From the NCBI GenBank assembly GCA_013396525.1, contig VWYX01000250.1, forward strand, positions 496,001 to 560,000: 64,000 nucleotides of DNA, given 5' to 3'. The translations under genes and the position numbers were made by a program. Shown piece after piece: positions 1 through 13,388 of the stretch (position 1 is its first letter; each line of letters opens with the position of its first letter). The DNA is from Chaetorhynchus papuensis (taxonomy: Eukaryota > Chordata > Aves > Passeriformes > Rhipiduridae). The notes under the pieces are model-generated. The model was not told the DNA's origin, ran no database searches, and saw nothing but the letters and a program-made list of their open reading frames with translations.

Positions 1-1274
1 TCAAGAACTGTTATTGTCAACAGCCAGAGAAATAAAAGATACCTGCTGTGCCAAACACTGTTACCTGTCCCTCTACCAAAGGGCAGCCTGCAAGGAGCAG
101 GACCCATCTTGTCTTAGAAGTACAGGGTCAATTTATAATACGTGGGCTTTTTATTAAGAATAGTTTAGTTTAAGTGCTACAGGCAGTTTAGGTCTGGCAC
201 CTGCTGATTCACAGTTTGGTTTCTAATCAGTGCCTGCGTGGCCTTTTCTGAAAATTTGTTAATAAATGTGAGAATGAATCCTGCATTACTGCCTATACAA
301 AGATATCACTTGGTGGGTTCAGCTGCAGCTGTAAGTGGTCAGACTGGATAGTTTGAATTTTCATAAGCTTTTGTAATGATCACTTCAGTGGTCATCTCTG
401 ACAAGTTTGCTTTGTCAGACTGTTGTGACTGAATGAATTAAAGAAAACAAGCCATGACAAAATTCTCTGGAGTCTGAGATCTGATTGATACACAGTACAC
501 ACAGGACTCTGTTTAGCTTCTCTTCAGCAAAGAGAACTTCATAATTATATTACAGTATCTTAAACAGACAGTGGATTAGAATACAATGTATACAAAAAGA
601 ACTTTAAAAAAGCCCACCTGGTGAAAAGACACTGTGTTAAAATGACAAGAAAACAACTGCAAGGAAATAGGAGTTTCTTACATGGAATAATTGAGTTGTT
701 CACAGGGTGGGAATGTAATCACAGTCTTAATATTTAACAAGAAGCTTAGAGCTTGAAGAAAAATGGTTTTGTTTTCTAAGATTAAGAAAGTTAGTGACTT
801 TTACTGAGTGACTTGAATAAAAGGAATATTTTCACAAAGCTTTTCTTTTTAATGAAAACTTCTGCAGATCCTTCAGTGAGAGCACATGAGCTTCTCATAA
901 GCTGCAATTCAGCCAGGCCCATTCCCTTTGGAGTAGCATGATGGAATTTCTGCACTTCAGACAGATGAGAAATAAATGGATTTGGGAAAGGCACACTAGA
1001 GATCATACAGTGCTTTATCTGTAGCTGCTGAAAATTTGCAGGGAAGTGAAAAGGGTCTGGCTGTGGTCTGACTCTGCAGACCCAGAAGTCTTGGTAAATA
1101 GGATGGAGTAGATCAAGCTGAAACAGAGTGCAGGGTTTCCAGTTGTTCCTTCTGCCAAGGCAGAGAGACTCTGGATCGGTGATTTGGGACTTGTTCATGT
1201 GCTTGGTTGAATCAAACTGCTTGGGGATTTGCTTACAATTTTAAACTTGGGGTAGAACAAGTTCTTGGTGGCTT

Positions 1275-1305
1275 TGTGTGCACATGTGTGTGTTTGTGTG
1301 TGTTT
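1275..1305. repeat. TG-rich microsatellite
   Basis: Interrupted (TG)n run, GTGTGCACATGTGTGTG followed by TTTGTGTGTG. Confidence 0.7.
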
Positions 1306-3371
1306 GCTTTTAAGCTTCCTTTGGGTAGCGGCTGCATTTGGGAAAACAAAAGTGTGTCCCTTCTTGTGGTTTCTTTCAAAGTCCCAGCGAGGCAAGACTC
1401 TCCAACCAGGCCTTCCAGGGGCATACCAGAGGTTATCTCTGTTTTGCATCTCTGGAAATGTAGGCCAAGACCTTTCAACAGAAGGATAAAAATGTGCCTT
1501 TGCTTGCGCATTCCCACTTCTTAAGACAAGTAACCTGATCTGGCCTTTGACCCAACTCTCTGTAATTCCTATCTGATTTTTACACCATCCACTTGATTTT
1601 ACCTTTGACACATCATCTCTTTAGTGTGGCAGAAAACGTGACTTGTTATAATTTTTCCCCAATCATGATGAGAACAAGAGCAAGGGGCTAGATCTGATAT
1701 CACAGCCGCCCCCTGTTATCTGTAGATAAACATGTGGTGAAAGTTTCTATAGCCAATTTAATGGTACTTAGTTTTTTCAAGTTTTCAGCTGAAATCAGGA
1801 TCTGAGTAGAGCAGTGCCAAACTTTCTTTGGAGGAACCTCTGTAGAGACCTAGACTGCAGCTGAGCATGAAAGATGCATACAATTAATTTTTTTAGGGAC
1901 CACATATTCATTTAGAGCTTAAATAGTTTGCATCTGGAAAACATTGGTTAGTTGAGTCAAGACCAAGTGGTTTTAGAACTTTAAATTCGAGCTCATTTTT
2001 CCCAGGGAATCTGCTGATCTTTGAGACATTTAAACCACTTGCTTTCTTAGGAACTTTACCACAATCATAGTATTTAATCCCAGATTTATCTTGAAGTTAC
2101 AGCCTGTGTTTGTTATATGTTAAGGGGAGCAAAATAAACTGCACTTCATCAAAGACATCTGTCAAGTTTGACAGAAATACCCAGCCCCTGCTTATTTACA
2201 GGTCCTCAGATTATTGATTATTGCAAACAAGAAAACATTTAAAAAAGTAAATGTGAGTGCACATTCTTCCATCATGGCAACAAAAAGAGTTGTGGCTGTC
2301 TGGCATCCTTTTTTTGGCAGAAAACTCAGATGGCAAGATGGCTTGATGATTGTACTGTGACCAAATCCCTTGTACTGACCACTTTCAAACCTATATTTAC
2401 ACATGTTCCTGTAAAGGGAAGGGCTGTCTGACCCAGTTGTGATGAAGGGAAAACACAAGAGCAAGGATTTTATTCTTGTTTTGAAGCTTTTTCCACCATA
2501 TATCATGCCATATTTCTTTCATCGATGTCAACTCAGTATACTTTTTTTTCCCCAGAAATGTTTCTTTTTGCCTTAGAAACCAGTTTTTATCTATAAAAAG
2601 TGGAAGACAGGACAGAAAAGTTTGTTATTTATAGAAATTTTTCATTCATATTAAAATAGGTTGTTCAGTTGTTTGACCTTGACATCCTCTAATCTCTGTT
2701 TTTACTTTAGTAGTCGAATGCCTTCTAAGTGTCACGTATTTTGTGCTGCCCTGTTGCATTCATCCCAGTAATGGCCAGGACTGAATGCAGCAGCGTGTTG
2801 CTGAGAACAAGAAGATGTGAATGTAAACCAGGAGCAGGGCTGCTGCAGGATGGGGAAGGATATATCCTAACACATTTTTTCTCCCTCACCTAGTAATCCC
2901 TGGTGACTGATTAAGGTGGGACTTTCAAGGCTTTAGCTGCTTCATTCACTGTGCGTGTTGAAAAGAACACTTTTATTGGAGCTGGAAACAAGTACCTTTC
3001 TAATGGTATATATTTCTAGGTTTTGGCAAAGAAAGATGAAATTACAAATGAATCATGAAAATATTTTGCTGGATCAGTCATTTGCCTTTTCCTTAATTTT
3101 ACTTAACCTCTTATTTTAAATAGCTTTTGTTCCAAGTAGAGGTGCTAGAGGTGCTTGCTTAGTTATTCAGGGCGTTTGTGCCCTGAGTGCCTCTAATGAT
3201 TTCTTGGCTTCAGATTGGCCTCAGGAAGCTATTCATAGCAATTCACACATCAAGGGCAGTCCTCATCTTCAGTTAATTTGTATGTGAAAACAGATACCAC
3301 GTATTTTACCTTGAGTTCATTTATTTTAGTAGACATTCAGTGGTCTTCATATTTTATTATTACATCTCTCT

Positions 3372-3413
3372 TCATCAGTTCACCCTCTTTCTCATCAGGT
3401 TCACCCCTCTTCA
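3372..3413. repeat. Imperfect ~20-bp tandem duplication
   Basis: Two adjacent copies of a TCATCAG(G)TTCACCC(C)TCTT unit with a few differences. Confidence 0.6.
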
Positions 3414-5480
3414 TCTTAAACACACATGCACACACCATCACATGCTCACAAATGCAATGTATTGCTAACACAAAATTCCTTTCTGAAGCATAGACTCGGA
3501 GTCAGGCTCTCTTTCTTACATCAGAGCTTCCCACTGCAGAAAATTAGGTTCAATCAAATAGCAGTTCAATGTCTCTTTTATAAGCAGACATTATTAGTAA
3601 GATTCCTGGCATAACAAGATTGAGACTTCAAGACTCCGTGTCCTTATCTGAATAATTATCTAATGTTAATCATGAATCTCCCTTGTTGCCCTGTTACCCC
3701 ATGTGTGTCTTATAATCAGTCAACACAGAGAGAAATGTATTATTCCCTTCTTCCCTCTGGCAGCCTCTGACATTCTAACACTAGATCCAGCAGCTGGTAG
3801 TGACTGCTCTGTCACTGCATTAGATCCCCAGTTAGGTCAGCAGAGTTACCAACCTGCTGACCATGTGGCAGACAGCAGTCAATTAATAAGTAGGTGTGGG
3901 AAGAGTCACTAATTAAATGTAATGAGATCAGTCTGGAAGTTGGTATTGAGTATATAATTTTAAACTGAGTAATTTGATGTTCGCCAAAATGTCTTCCGTT
4001 GCTCAGAAGATTTCTGCATCCCCCTCCTCATCCCTAAATACCACATAAGTTTCTATTTTTACAAAACATGGGAACAATCACATGTTTTGGAAGGATTTTG
4101 CAATTATCTTGTCTCTGAGGGATACAGAAAAAAGACAGCTGTAATTCCTGAGACTTCTCAAGGAGTATAGTCTTGAATTGTTGTTTTAAATGAGCATTTT
4201 GCTATAAATTGCAGAATTAGGATGCAAAACAAACCTTTATGTAAAAACATAGGAAAGATAAAAGTCTGCTAGAATGATGACAAAATGTTTTCTCCTATTT
4301 TTGACTAGGAGCTCAATTATATTGTTCTCACTCCATGGGAAATGTCATAATTTGCTAAGTGAGATGTCTGATGTGCAGTTTGCCACCCCCTTTTATACAC
4401 ACAGTCCTTCCACAGCATCCTGGTGCTACAAAGTCAAGGTAGAAAGAAGCCCTTCCACTCTCCAATTGATCTCTCCATGGTTCGTGGCTCCCTGTGATGT
4501 CTTGGTCTAACTTTGAGACACAGATAAACATTTTCTTTGGTTTCTAGGTGATTTAAAAACAATGGATATTAGGCTTCTTTGTTGTGTGGGCACTGTTAAA
4601 AATATATGGAAGTATTTTCATTAAGAAAGCAATCTCTCTACAAGACACTGGCTTTCTTGAAATACTCTGTGGTGAGGCTTGTTAATTTTATGTAGAGGAT
4701 AAACTAAACAGGAAACTACTATTTTATATATATTAAATAAAATTGTAGGTATTTAGTTTGTTTCTGTTCAGATTTTTTTTCCCTCTAAATGTGCCTTTTG
4801 GCTTCATGCCTCGTGCTGCACCCAAGGTGTGCTATTATGGCATGATACTGAACATCCTGTTGTGCCGTATGTTCCAGCAGATGTTCTTGGGACTTATTTT
4901 TGCGCCATTTGAAATTAATTTCAGTAAACTCTTCGATTATGTACTTTTCAAGTTCTTCTGCAATTGAAAATGTAAGGCTCCTATGATTTGAATGTATGTA
5001 TATTTTATACACACATACCCATGATTACGTATTCATGTTTATAGCCAATGTCGGTTTAATATTAATCCACAGTCATGTGATAAATGACAGGAGTGTAGGT
5101 AGTGGTTAAGCCAAGATCTGGAAAGCAGCAGATAGAAAATATCCAGTATGGCACGCTTTAGACTTCAGGGGAAATTTGTTAAAATTGTTCTTATTTCATC
5201 TGAACCCTTATCATCCCTTTTCATGGGTGATGCTAAAGTGAAATTCTTGGATGAATAGAGATAAATAACTATTTTTAAAGGAATTTATCTTCTGAAAAAG
5301 AAATCTCAAAGAAATACTTGCCAAAATTATTTATCCCATTATATGGATTCATATGTTTTTTTGATACTGATTTAGTTGCTTTATTGACAGAAGTTTTAGG
5401 CATGTATTTAATTTATTAGTGCTTGTTCTTATTTTTTTATTTTGTTTTTCTTTAAATAGAATGGAACTATTTCTTTCTTT

Positions 5481-5516
5481 ATTATTTATTTATTATTTAT
5501 TTTTTTATTTATTATT
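5481..5516. repeat. AT-rich (ATTT)n low-complexity tract
   Basis: Repeated ATTT/ATTATTT units abutting the hairpin at 5,515-5,542. Confidence 0.75.
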
Positions 5517-5542
5517 AAATCGCTCTCTTTGGAGCGATTTAA
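5515..5542. repeat. Perfect 11-bp hairpin
   Basis: TTAAATCGCTC (5,515-5,525) and its exact reverse complement GAGCGATTTAA (5,532-5,542) are separated by TCTTTG. The two CG steps are unusual in this AT-rich area. Function unknown. Confidence 0.7.
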
Positions 5543-6424
5543 ACGTTACTGGTTTATTGACCAAAAAGAAGAATTAATTATAAAAATCTGTTTGGTGAAT
5601 ATTAAAGATTTTCTATTTAATAGGCAGATATTTATGGAGGTGATTCTTTAAAGGGTCTTACTCAGAACTCATGGAAGGAGATCAGAAGCTTTGATAGGCT
5701 TGGAGGAGAGCTTAGAAAATAATGAACAAATCTGGTTGTGCTTAGTACTGACCTTGCCTGTAAATGTTTTACTGGTTTATTACTAAAGAAACCTTAGTGA
5801 AATAAATGAATCAAGGTCTTTGCTGAGTCTTTGTCTCCAATCACAATCCACTGTGGAACAACAACTATTTCCATGACAATAAATGGGATTGTTCAAATGG
5901 AGAATTCAGTTGGGCCAGCAAACTCCAGAGACCTAAAACTTCGGAGAGGACTGGGGAGGGCAAGCAGTGGGATTAATCTGGATGGGATTTTGATTTTACA
6001 CAGACAGTTTTGCTAGCAGCAGGTCCTCAGAAACTGAGTATTAGATTCTAGGAATAATGCAATGACTTAATATTCTTTGTGCTTTTTATGAGATGATACA
6101 TTCCTTGTTTGTCTTCTGGTTTTGAAGCCTTTTGGGCTGCCACATTTGTGTTTTCCAAACATTTGTGTATAACCGGGAAAGCTGGAAAATTGCTTTTATT
6201 TATTAATTGAGAGGGAAGTTGAAATTCTCATATAATCCATGACTCAAAGGTCTGGGGTTCTGGGAAAAAACACCTAATATCATGAGGAAATTGCAAGACT
6301 TAGCAATGCTGCTCAGGTGAATCATAAAGCTCAAAACTCAACAACTTTTTCTCTAAGTAAAATATATGCCACTTCCACTTGAACGTACAGACAGCTGTCA
6401 GGAGTCTTCACATTATTCATTTAG

Positions 6425-6619
6425 GAAAAAGCAGCTACGGAGGCTGCTTTTGCTCGTGTCAAATACGCTTTTACATTGGACCAAAAACCTTCTCCGTTCT
6501 TCATCCTAGCAAATGTGGGCGGCCTAAGGCTGAAAAATAAGCTCCCAGAAGTAATTCTTCTCTGGAAAGCTTCAGTTGTCTCAGTCAGGTCACGCTTTGG
6601 GTGCCAATGAAGCTCAGAG
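6425..6619 (+). other. Exon-like, CpG-retaining block
   Basis: A weak acceptor (TTCATTTAG at 6,424) and a good donor (CAGAG|GTGAGT at 6,620) frame 195 nt. The first frame is open for 61 codons and then meets a TGA at 6,608, 12 nt before the donor. Six CpGs occur in about 180 bp (for example near 6,438, 6,455, 6,466, 6,498, 6,519 and 6,593), far above the surroundings. The encoded peptide (EKAATEAAFARVKYAF...) is not recognised. It may be a UTR or lncRNA exon or a conserved non-coding element; a coding role is doubtful because of the stop. Confidence 0.22.
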
Positions 6620-8060
6620 GTGAGTTTTGAAGGTTATTTCAGTGATTGTTTGCAAACACTATAAACCAATCACCACATCTGGTGTGCTGCATATTTCACA
6701 CGTTGTTTTGGGGTAGAGGCTCTAAAATTTGCCAGTCTTTTTTGGTTAGTCATGGACATTGAAAATCTTACAAATTACTAAAAATAGCTTTCATACATTC
6801 TACTGATGTTTTCCAGTTTGTTGTTTGGTGTCTCAGGTCCTTTACTTGCAATGAAACAAAATCTCTACATCTCACTGGAAAGAGTTTCACCCTCTGCCAG
6901 CTGTATTTTTGGTCTCCATTTTGTAGGTGTTTGGTTAATGAAAATAAAACCATTGCAGATTGCAAACTACAAAATTAAGTTCTCAAATTGCTGACAACTT
7001 AAATGCTGTCACATGTTAATGTTATTACATCACTGAAAGTCAGAGTTGTCTGTACCCAAAAGACACATTAGATTGTTTGTGCTTTGCTACCCATCTGGTG
7101 AGTAGCTAATTATTTGGACCCCTTCCAAGAGGGTCCAACAAGCACCTGGCAGAGGATGTGCATCTGTTTTGTTTTGCCATTGCAAAGGAGTGTTACAGAC
7201 CCTTTTTGGTTATCATTGTTTCATTATGAAATTACATCTGAATGGCAAGAGTGAACCAGGTCCAATATCTTGAATGGCACTGTGGAGGTTGGTTATCTAT
7301 TAAATCTAATATCCCCAGGCTCCCTCCATCATCAGCTGGAAAATGCATGTTTCTGTAGGCAGCACTCCAATGGCTTGTTTCCCTGGGCTCAAGTGAATGT
7401 TTGTGAATATCTCCTCTATCAGCAGAATTATCTGAAGCACTATCTGTAAGCATGTAGAGCCCAAATTCTTACTGAATTTCAGGGAGACTTTGTTTCCTGG
7501 ATTTCATGTTAAAAGATGATAAGGGTATTTACATTTTCAAGTCAATTATACATCTATCTTGTTCCAAGTGTTTGTGCTGAAAGAATAATTTTGCAGTCGT
7601 TCGTCCTCAAGTATTATTTTGAGTATAAATAAGTTACACAAAATGACACATATTCCCCTGACAGCCAAAACCAGCCCATGTGATGATTCTCTGAATCTTT
7701 TGAAATATATTTCTGCTTGTAGGAAGATGCAGACATGTGTTGAATGCCTTCTATTTCATCCATGTGACTCCACATACTTAGGTCCATCATCTGCAACCAC
7801 ATTGACATAGAAGAAGTGCATTGTTTGGGTTGTATTCAGAGGGTCCAGTTTATTTTACAACTGACTACCCATGGCCTGATGAATTTAGTATCTGGGAGCA
7901 GAGCATTGAAAAGGGTGAACCATCCTGTCTAAGAGAGAACTGCTTGAATAATGCATGTCTCAAACACTGCTCATTCAGTCTATGAACAGCTTCCTGATGC
8001 AGTTTTATTTGTTTCATTGATATTTGTAAGGCAAGAGGGGTTTGTCCACACTGTGTTTTG

Positions 8061-8076
8061 GTATTCATATGAATAC
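8061..8076. repeat. 16-bp perfect palindrome
   Basis: GTATTCATATGAATAC is its own reverse complement. It could bind a homodimeric factor, but in AT-rich sequence chance is possible. Confidence 0.6.
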
Positions 8077-11000
8077 TCATATTTGCATGTGGACATTCTG
8101 TCAGCTATGGACAGTGGTATGCCTGAGGTCAAGCTAAATAAAGCCACTCTTCTAGTCTGACTACAAAATCTGTGTGAAATGCTCCAGAAATCTTGCAAGG
8201 CAATGGGGAAGAACACCCTGTGCCTTGTGTGAACAGCTACATGCTGTGAATAGTAAGTGCCCAACGAGCAGTTAAATTGAGCAGTATGTGCACAACCCAG
8301 GTGAAATTTCTTTATGTAAACTGAATGCAAAATGATTAAAAAATTATTTAGTAAATAGCTTGTTCTATCACCATCACTTTTAATAAAACCTGTTTCTTTT
8401 TTTTTTTGTTTTCTGAAGGGTGGCAGCAGAGAAAGAGTTGTTTTGATTTTACTGCCAGGCACTAAAGCATTTCTGCTGCAATTAATCCAGGAGGTATTCA
8501 CAGGCTGATGGCCAGCTTGTGTCCATGCACTGGTGGAGAGGTCAGGTGCTGCCACCAGAGAAGATGGACAGTTTCAACTCTATTTTCCATTGACCAGGGC
8601 AATAATAGCATCTGTCCCCTCTACCCAGCCATTTATCTTTCTGGAATTTGAGCTGAGTGACAGAGAGTACAGTATCTTACAGAGTGGGGAAGTGTATGCC
8701 ATCATCATGGCATGCAGCACATCTGTACTGCAGCTGTGCCAGGCTGGCTGGTGACACATCAGAGCTGAAAAGAAAATGCGGGGTAGGCTCATGTGTGCCT
8801 GCATGTGCCATTAATACTGCAGCAGCTTTTCACATTTGGGTTCACCATTTCTGTTTGTATTAGTGACACTTGCCAAGTGTCTGCTCTCCCTGTCTCAGGT
8901 GGTGCTGGTTTGCTGAACTCTCAAAACTGAGAACAGAATGAGGCCACATGGCTGCACAGAGCAAATGTGTGAATTGAATGTGCCCCTGTATCCATTATTT
9001 TTTTTCTTAAATTACGTGAAGCTTGTCTTGCCTTTTTTACATATGCTCTATGCTGTGTATACATCTGCGCTGTGTATGCAGAGATCATCGGATAGACCAG
9101 TCCACTAAAGTCCTGATGCCATTTACCCAAATTATCTGCCGACACAGAGTGTTTCAGATCTCCAAAAGCATGTTTTCATTGTAGACATTGCATGGGCTTC
9201 TTAGCTATTCTGTCAGTCATAAACCTTGGTATGACCTTGGGTGACCAGTCTCCTGCTCTCTGATCTGTTCTGTTTTTATCCAAAAATCAATTAGTGTCTT
9301 TCACTTCTGTACTTAAAACCAGGTTTATGTGAGTCCAGGTATTGGGTCTTGAAATCATTTGCAGCTGAAGTCAAAAGAATATCTAATCCTCTTGGATCAA
9401 CCCAAGTTTCTTCCCATATGCTGCTGAGGGGGTGGAATTATAGTGAGTCATAAAGAAACTCAGGCTGATGGGAACTGAGGAGCAATTCGTTAAACCATCT
9501 CTTGGTTTTTCCTGACTATTTCTCTACATTCCTCCTCCTTACCATTGCAAAGCCAAGCAGGCAGCTTGCCCTGCTGGTGGAAAAAGGCTCACACACTGAT
9601 GCACAGTCTGAGCTCTGTGGCTGCCAGTGCCCCTGCGGAGGGCTGATGCCTGCTCCTGCTCTCCATTTCCAGGCAAAGTCAAAAGTGTTTCTTTTTGACC
9701 TTTTATTAAATTAATTGTTCAGAGGTGATGAAGAGCTTGAAACCACTCAGAAATCTGAATTTTCAAGAAAAGGTCACAGCTCAATTTAAACATATTCATG
9801 ACTATCCTTAGGAAGTTGCCATCAATGTCTAAACATGATCTGTCTCCAAGTACTTCTTGGGGAAGCACTGTGTGATTTTTTTTTCTTTAGGAAAAAATGG
9901 TATAAATCTGGTTATTGTTTCCCTTATCTCCTTTACTGCGAGGTACTCTTTCTCTCCTTTCTCCTCTTATCCTCTTATCACCTTCTTTGGGATAAAAGTG
10001 ATTGTTCTCAGATATGATTCAGAGCATTATCTAGTCCAATCTCCCTTTCACAGCAGCTGAGTGTGAAAAGACAGCAACACTTAAGTCCTTGGAAATGGTA
10101 TCATTAGTACTGTCAGCAGTAGGAATCCTTTCAGATACGTGTACTCCCTATTTCACTGTGAATTCAGTTTCATTCTTTCTCCCACATCTCTTTCTGTACC
10201 TTTCTGGGGGAGTGCAACCCACGTTAGCTTTGTCCAAAATCATGATTTCTTTTTAAGCATACCAGCACACTCTCAGCAGCATTGGAAGAAAATGACCATA
10301 AAACTAAAATTTTATTTCTAACTTGCATTGCTGGTTTAGCTAGTAAAAGTCTAAAAAGTTGCTTCCTTGTGGTACAATAGCCTACTTCACAAGAGGAGAC
10401 AAGTGTTCTGAGATGAACCCACTCTTTCATTTTTGTACAAGATGTTAGATACAACAACAATACTTACAAATTAAATAAGTAATTTACAAAGTCTCTTCTA
10501 GTCCTTTTACACACATACTTTTGTGAACATCATGCAGCTACTTATTTTGTTGTCAGTAGGGCAGCATTTATTAAGTCCAAACCCCTCATTCTCTATGCGG
10601 AATATTTTTAACATCAATTCTGTGTTAAAAAAAATGAAAGCAGTAAATTCAGTGACATGCTTTCAGTTTGATAACACATCTTTCTAGCTTCTTCTTTCTT
10701 GTGTGACTCATTATCATATCTAAAGCTGGAGTATACAGGAAAGAAGAATAGAATATGGGGTAAATAATATTCTCCCTGCCTGTGTGAATGCAGGAATATC
10801 TGTGGCACTTGGCCAGAGTTGTGAGGACAGGTATGTGCCTGAGGCATTTCTACTATAAAATACTAAAACTGAATATCAAACACATCTGTTGACAAATTGA
10901 GACTGACTTAATTTTCATTATGATTAAAAGGCCTTCCTGCAGCAATAAATATTTATCCAAATATAGCTTGTTCCCAAAAGACATGGATCTGGGTTTCTCC

Positions 11001-12818
11001 TGGTTGACTTTGGTCACCGAACTGAAGTCAAGAGCACCGATCCCTCAGATACAAAAAAGGGAGGGAGACACAACCTGTGGAAGTTGTTCCTCTTTCCATC
11101 AATTTCCAGGACAGCAGAGCAGTCTCCCAGTTAAGGTGCTAAACAAAGGTGTGTTGAGTCCCAGCACTCATACTAGGAGACATTACAATATGCCTTATTT
11201 AGGGATAAATACTCTTTTAAATAGGAGAAGCATACTGGGAGAACAATTTGCCAACTAGGACATATAAATTGAGTACTCAGAGCTGAGATAATAACTTAGA
11301 TCCTTATTAAGTGCCTGTTTTGCATGCTTCATGACCCCTCTCAGCAGTCATGTGAAAAAATTAGATGTTCTACTAGGAAACATGCTACTTAGACTTAGCC
11401 TTGAGACTCCAAATGCAATTTTCCATATATGTTTGTGCCTAATAAATTATGTACATAGATAGCAACTTGCTAATTTACATATTAATAAAATTGAGTTATC
11501 TTCAGCTTATAAACAATCTACTGTGTCTAGATGTGCCCTTTCTTGTTTAGGGGTTATAAAGAATGTATGTGAATGTATATGTGGGAATGAGCTTCAAGGG
11601 CTTCAGAATTACACCAGCAGCAGAATTTGCACATCCTCACAGGTTGCTGCATAGGACAGAGTTCTATTTTTGTGTAAGTATCTTCTCACTTCCGAGGCAC
11701 TGATGTTCATTCAAACCTCTGCCTTTTTCTGTCTGCTGGAGGTTCCCAGATGATTTGTGGGTGGGATAAAGACTTCCTGCTTGAAGGTTGCTTCCCAGAC
11801 TGGCATTCTTGTATGTTTTGTGGCCTTTTTCTTGCTCTGTGATTTTGTGTTGGTGAGACCCTTTGATTCTACTTGGATACAGGAAGATAGGCTAAGAGTT
11901 AGTGGCCTAGCTATTCATAATTCTTCAGAATTCTGCACTGGACTTGTAAACATTTTTGAATTTATTGTAAGAAATCCCAATTTTTCTACCTCCAAAATAC
12001 TTTTAGATCCATTACAATTTTACCTTGTTGATATACAAGAATTGCCTTTCAGTAGTTTAATTCCAGAGAAAATATCCTGAATTTATTTGTGCAGACTATA
12101 TTTTAAAATGAGGAGGATTTCACGCAAAAAACCTTCATGTCTATTTTCCCAGAGTTAGGTAAGCCAAGTTTCTAGTTTCAACAGTACAGCTGAAGCAGTG
12201 TGGAAATGTTACTGATTCCAGTGACCATGAGTCAGTGTTTGGGAGTTGCTTGTTAGGCAGTAAATTTACTTGGATAGATGGTTCCAGGCTGGTAAAATTG
12301 ACCCACTCTGTGTTATGAAACAGTTACCATGCCTGGACCTAGAAATCCAGTCTGGGAAACATTATAATCATGTGCCTCTATGCTGTGTTGAGATTTCTTC
12401 TTGGCCTGCTGCAATTAAAATACATCACAATGGGTTTCAGTTCCGAATGAATGCCTGGATTCATGTATTGGGTCCATGAGCATTGAGGACATTTATTATT
12501 TATAGGACTTCATGCACTGTAGGTGCCTAAACTCCTCTTGTTGATGGAGACCTTGTCAGTACTGACGATGATTTCCACCTCTGAAGAGGAAACCTAAGGC
12601 TTGACTCAGGCGCACAGCTGTGACTGCTCAGTGTAATCTGAGGTGCTCCAGCCTGCTCGTGACCTGCACGAGGCTGGAATATCTCTGCTCTTATAAGAGA
12701 CCCATGTGGCCCCTACAAATCAGTCAGGTGACGTTAGGGCATCTCAAATGGCAGTAGACATCTTCTTGGGAAGGACACTGAGAACCCCAGTGGCTGGTCA
12801 TTTGAATTGCTCTTTGCT

Positions 12819-12848
12819 CTGTGACTGACCAGGACAGGTCAGTCACAG
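12819..12848. repeat. Perfect 12-bp inverted repeat next to CR1
   Basis: CTGTGACTGACC (12,819-12,830) and GGTCAGTCACAG (12,837-12,848) are separated by AGGACA. It lies about 25 bp left of the antisense CR1 remnant but does not belong to it. Confidence 0.7.
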
Positions 12849-12871
12849 CTCCATAGGATGGCACATGATGA

Positions 12872-13388
12872 TACCAATCCGTGGAAAGCCCTGGAAAGTG
12901 TTTCCAGGACTAGGGCATCTACCACCTCTGGGCAACTTACTTCAATGTTTCACCAACCTCATCAGAAGAAATGTCTTCTTTATAACTTTTCTAAAGCTAT
13001 TCTCTTTTAGTTTAAAATTATTGCCTCTTGTCCTCTTGCAACAGGCCCTGTTAAAATGTTTGGCCCCATCTTTCTTATAAGCCCCCTTTAAGTATTAAAA
13101 TGCCACAAGAAGGTCTCACTGGAGCCTTCTCTTCTCCAGGCTGAACAATCCCAACAGTCCCAGCGTGTCTTCATAGGAGAGGTGCTCCAGCCCTCTCTCC
13201 ATCTTCATGGCCCCCTCTGGACCCAATCCTAACAGGTCCATGTCCTTCCTGTGATGAGAACCCCAAAGCTGAATGCTGTAATCTAGGTGCGGGTCTCATG
13301 GGAGGGGAGTAGAGAGGGAGAATCCCCTCCCTTGACTTGCTGGTGATGCTGCTTTTGAGGCACCCCAGGTATAATTGACCTTCTTCCA
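12872..13388 (-). mobile_element. CR1 LINE fragment, antisense
   Basis: Reverse-oriented CR1 3' region. It passes through the complement of the end of ORF2 and part of the 3' UTR: GGGCATCTACCACCTCTGGG near 12,913, the TCTTTTAGTTTAAAATTATTGCC block near 13,002, AGCCTTCTCTTCTCCAGGCTGAACAA near 13,122, TCTTCATAGGAGAGGTGCTCCAGCC near 13,169, and GGAGTAGAGAGGGAGAATC near 13,307. The terminal 3' repeat end is missing on the left, and the 5' end is truncated on the right at about 13,388. Scattered substitutions and small indels indicate an old copy with no coding capacity. Confidence 0.9.

Larger units (their letters stand above)
1..5480. other. Non-coding, probable DLG2 intron or 5' flank
   Basis: AT-rich sequence with T-rich stretches. 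ORFs are short and dispersed over both strands with no recognisable domains. Apart from the small repeats listed and an exon-like antisense frame at 4,785-4,968 (see findings), I see nothing I can name. Confidence 0.6.
5543..12818. other. Non-coding, mostly featureless
   Basis: No gene is recognised. It contains the exon-like block at 6,425-6,619 and the longest ORF in the window (minus strand, 7,980-8,555, 191 codons), which has no domain or family resemblance and looks like chance. An 11-T run near 8,396 and scattered AT-rich patches are the only other structure. Confidence 0.55.

Noticed and set aside
7980..8555. 191-codon minus-strand ORF, the longest in the window
   Set aside because: No recognisable domain, no splice or promoter context, and ordinary non-coding composition. 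A run of this length is expected occasionally in 64 kb over six frames.
10020..10075. Possible antisense CR1 3' end (ATTATCTAGTCCAATCTCCC)
   Set aside because: Only about 20 bp resemble CR1, and neither flank continues the match.
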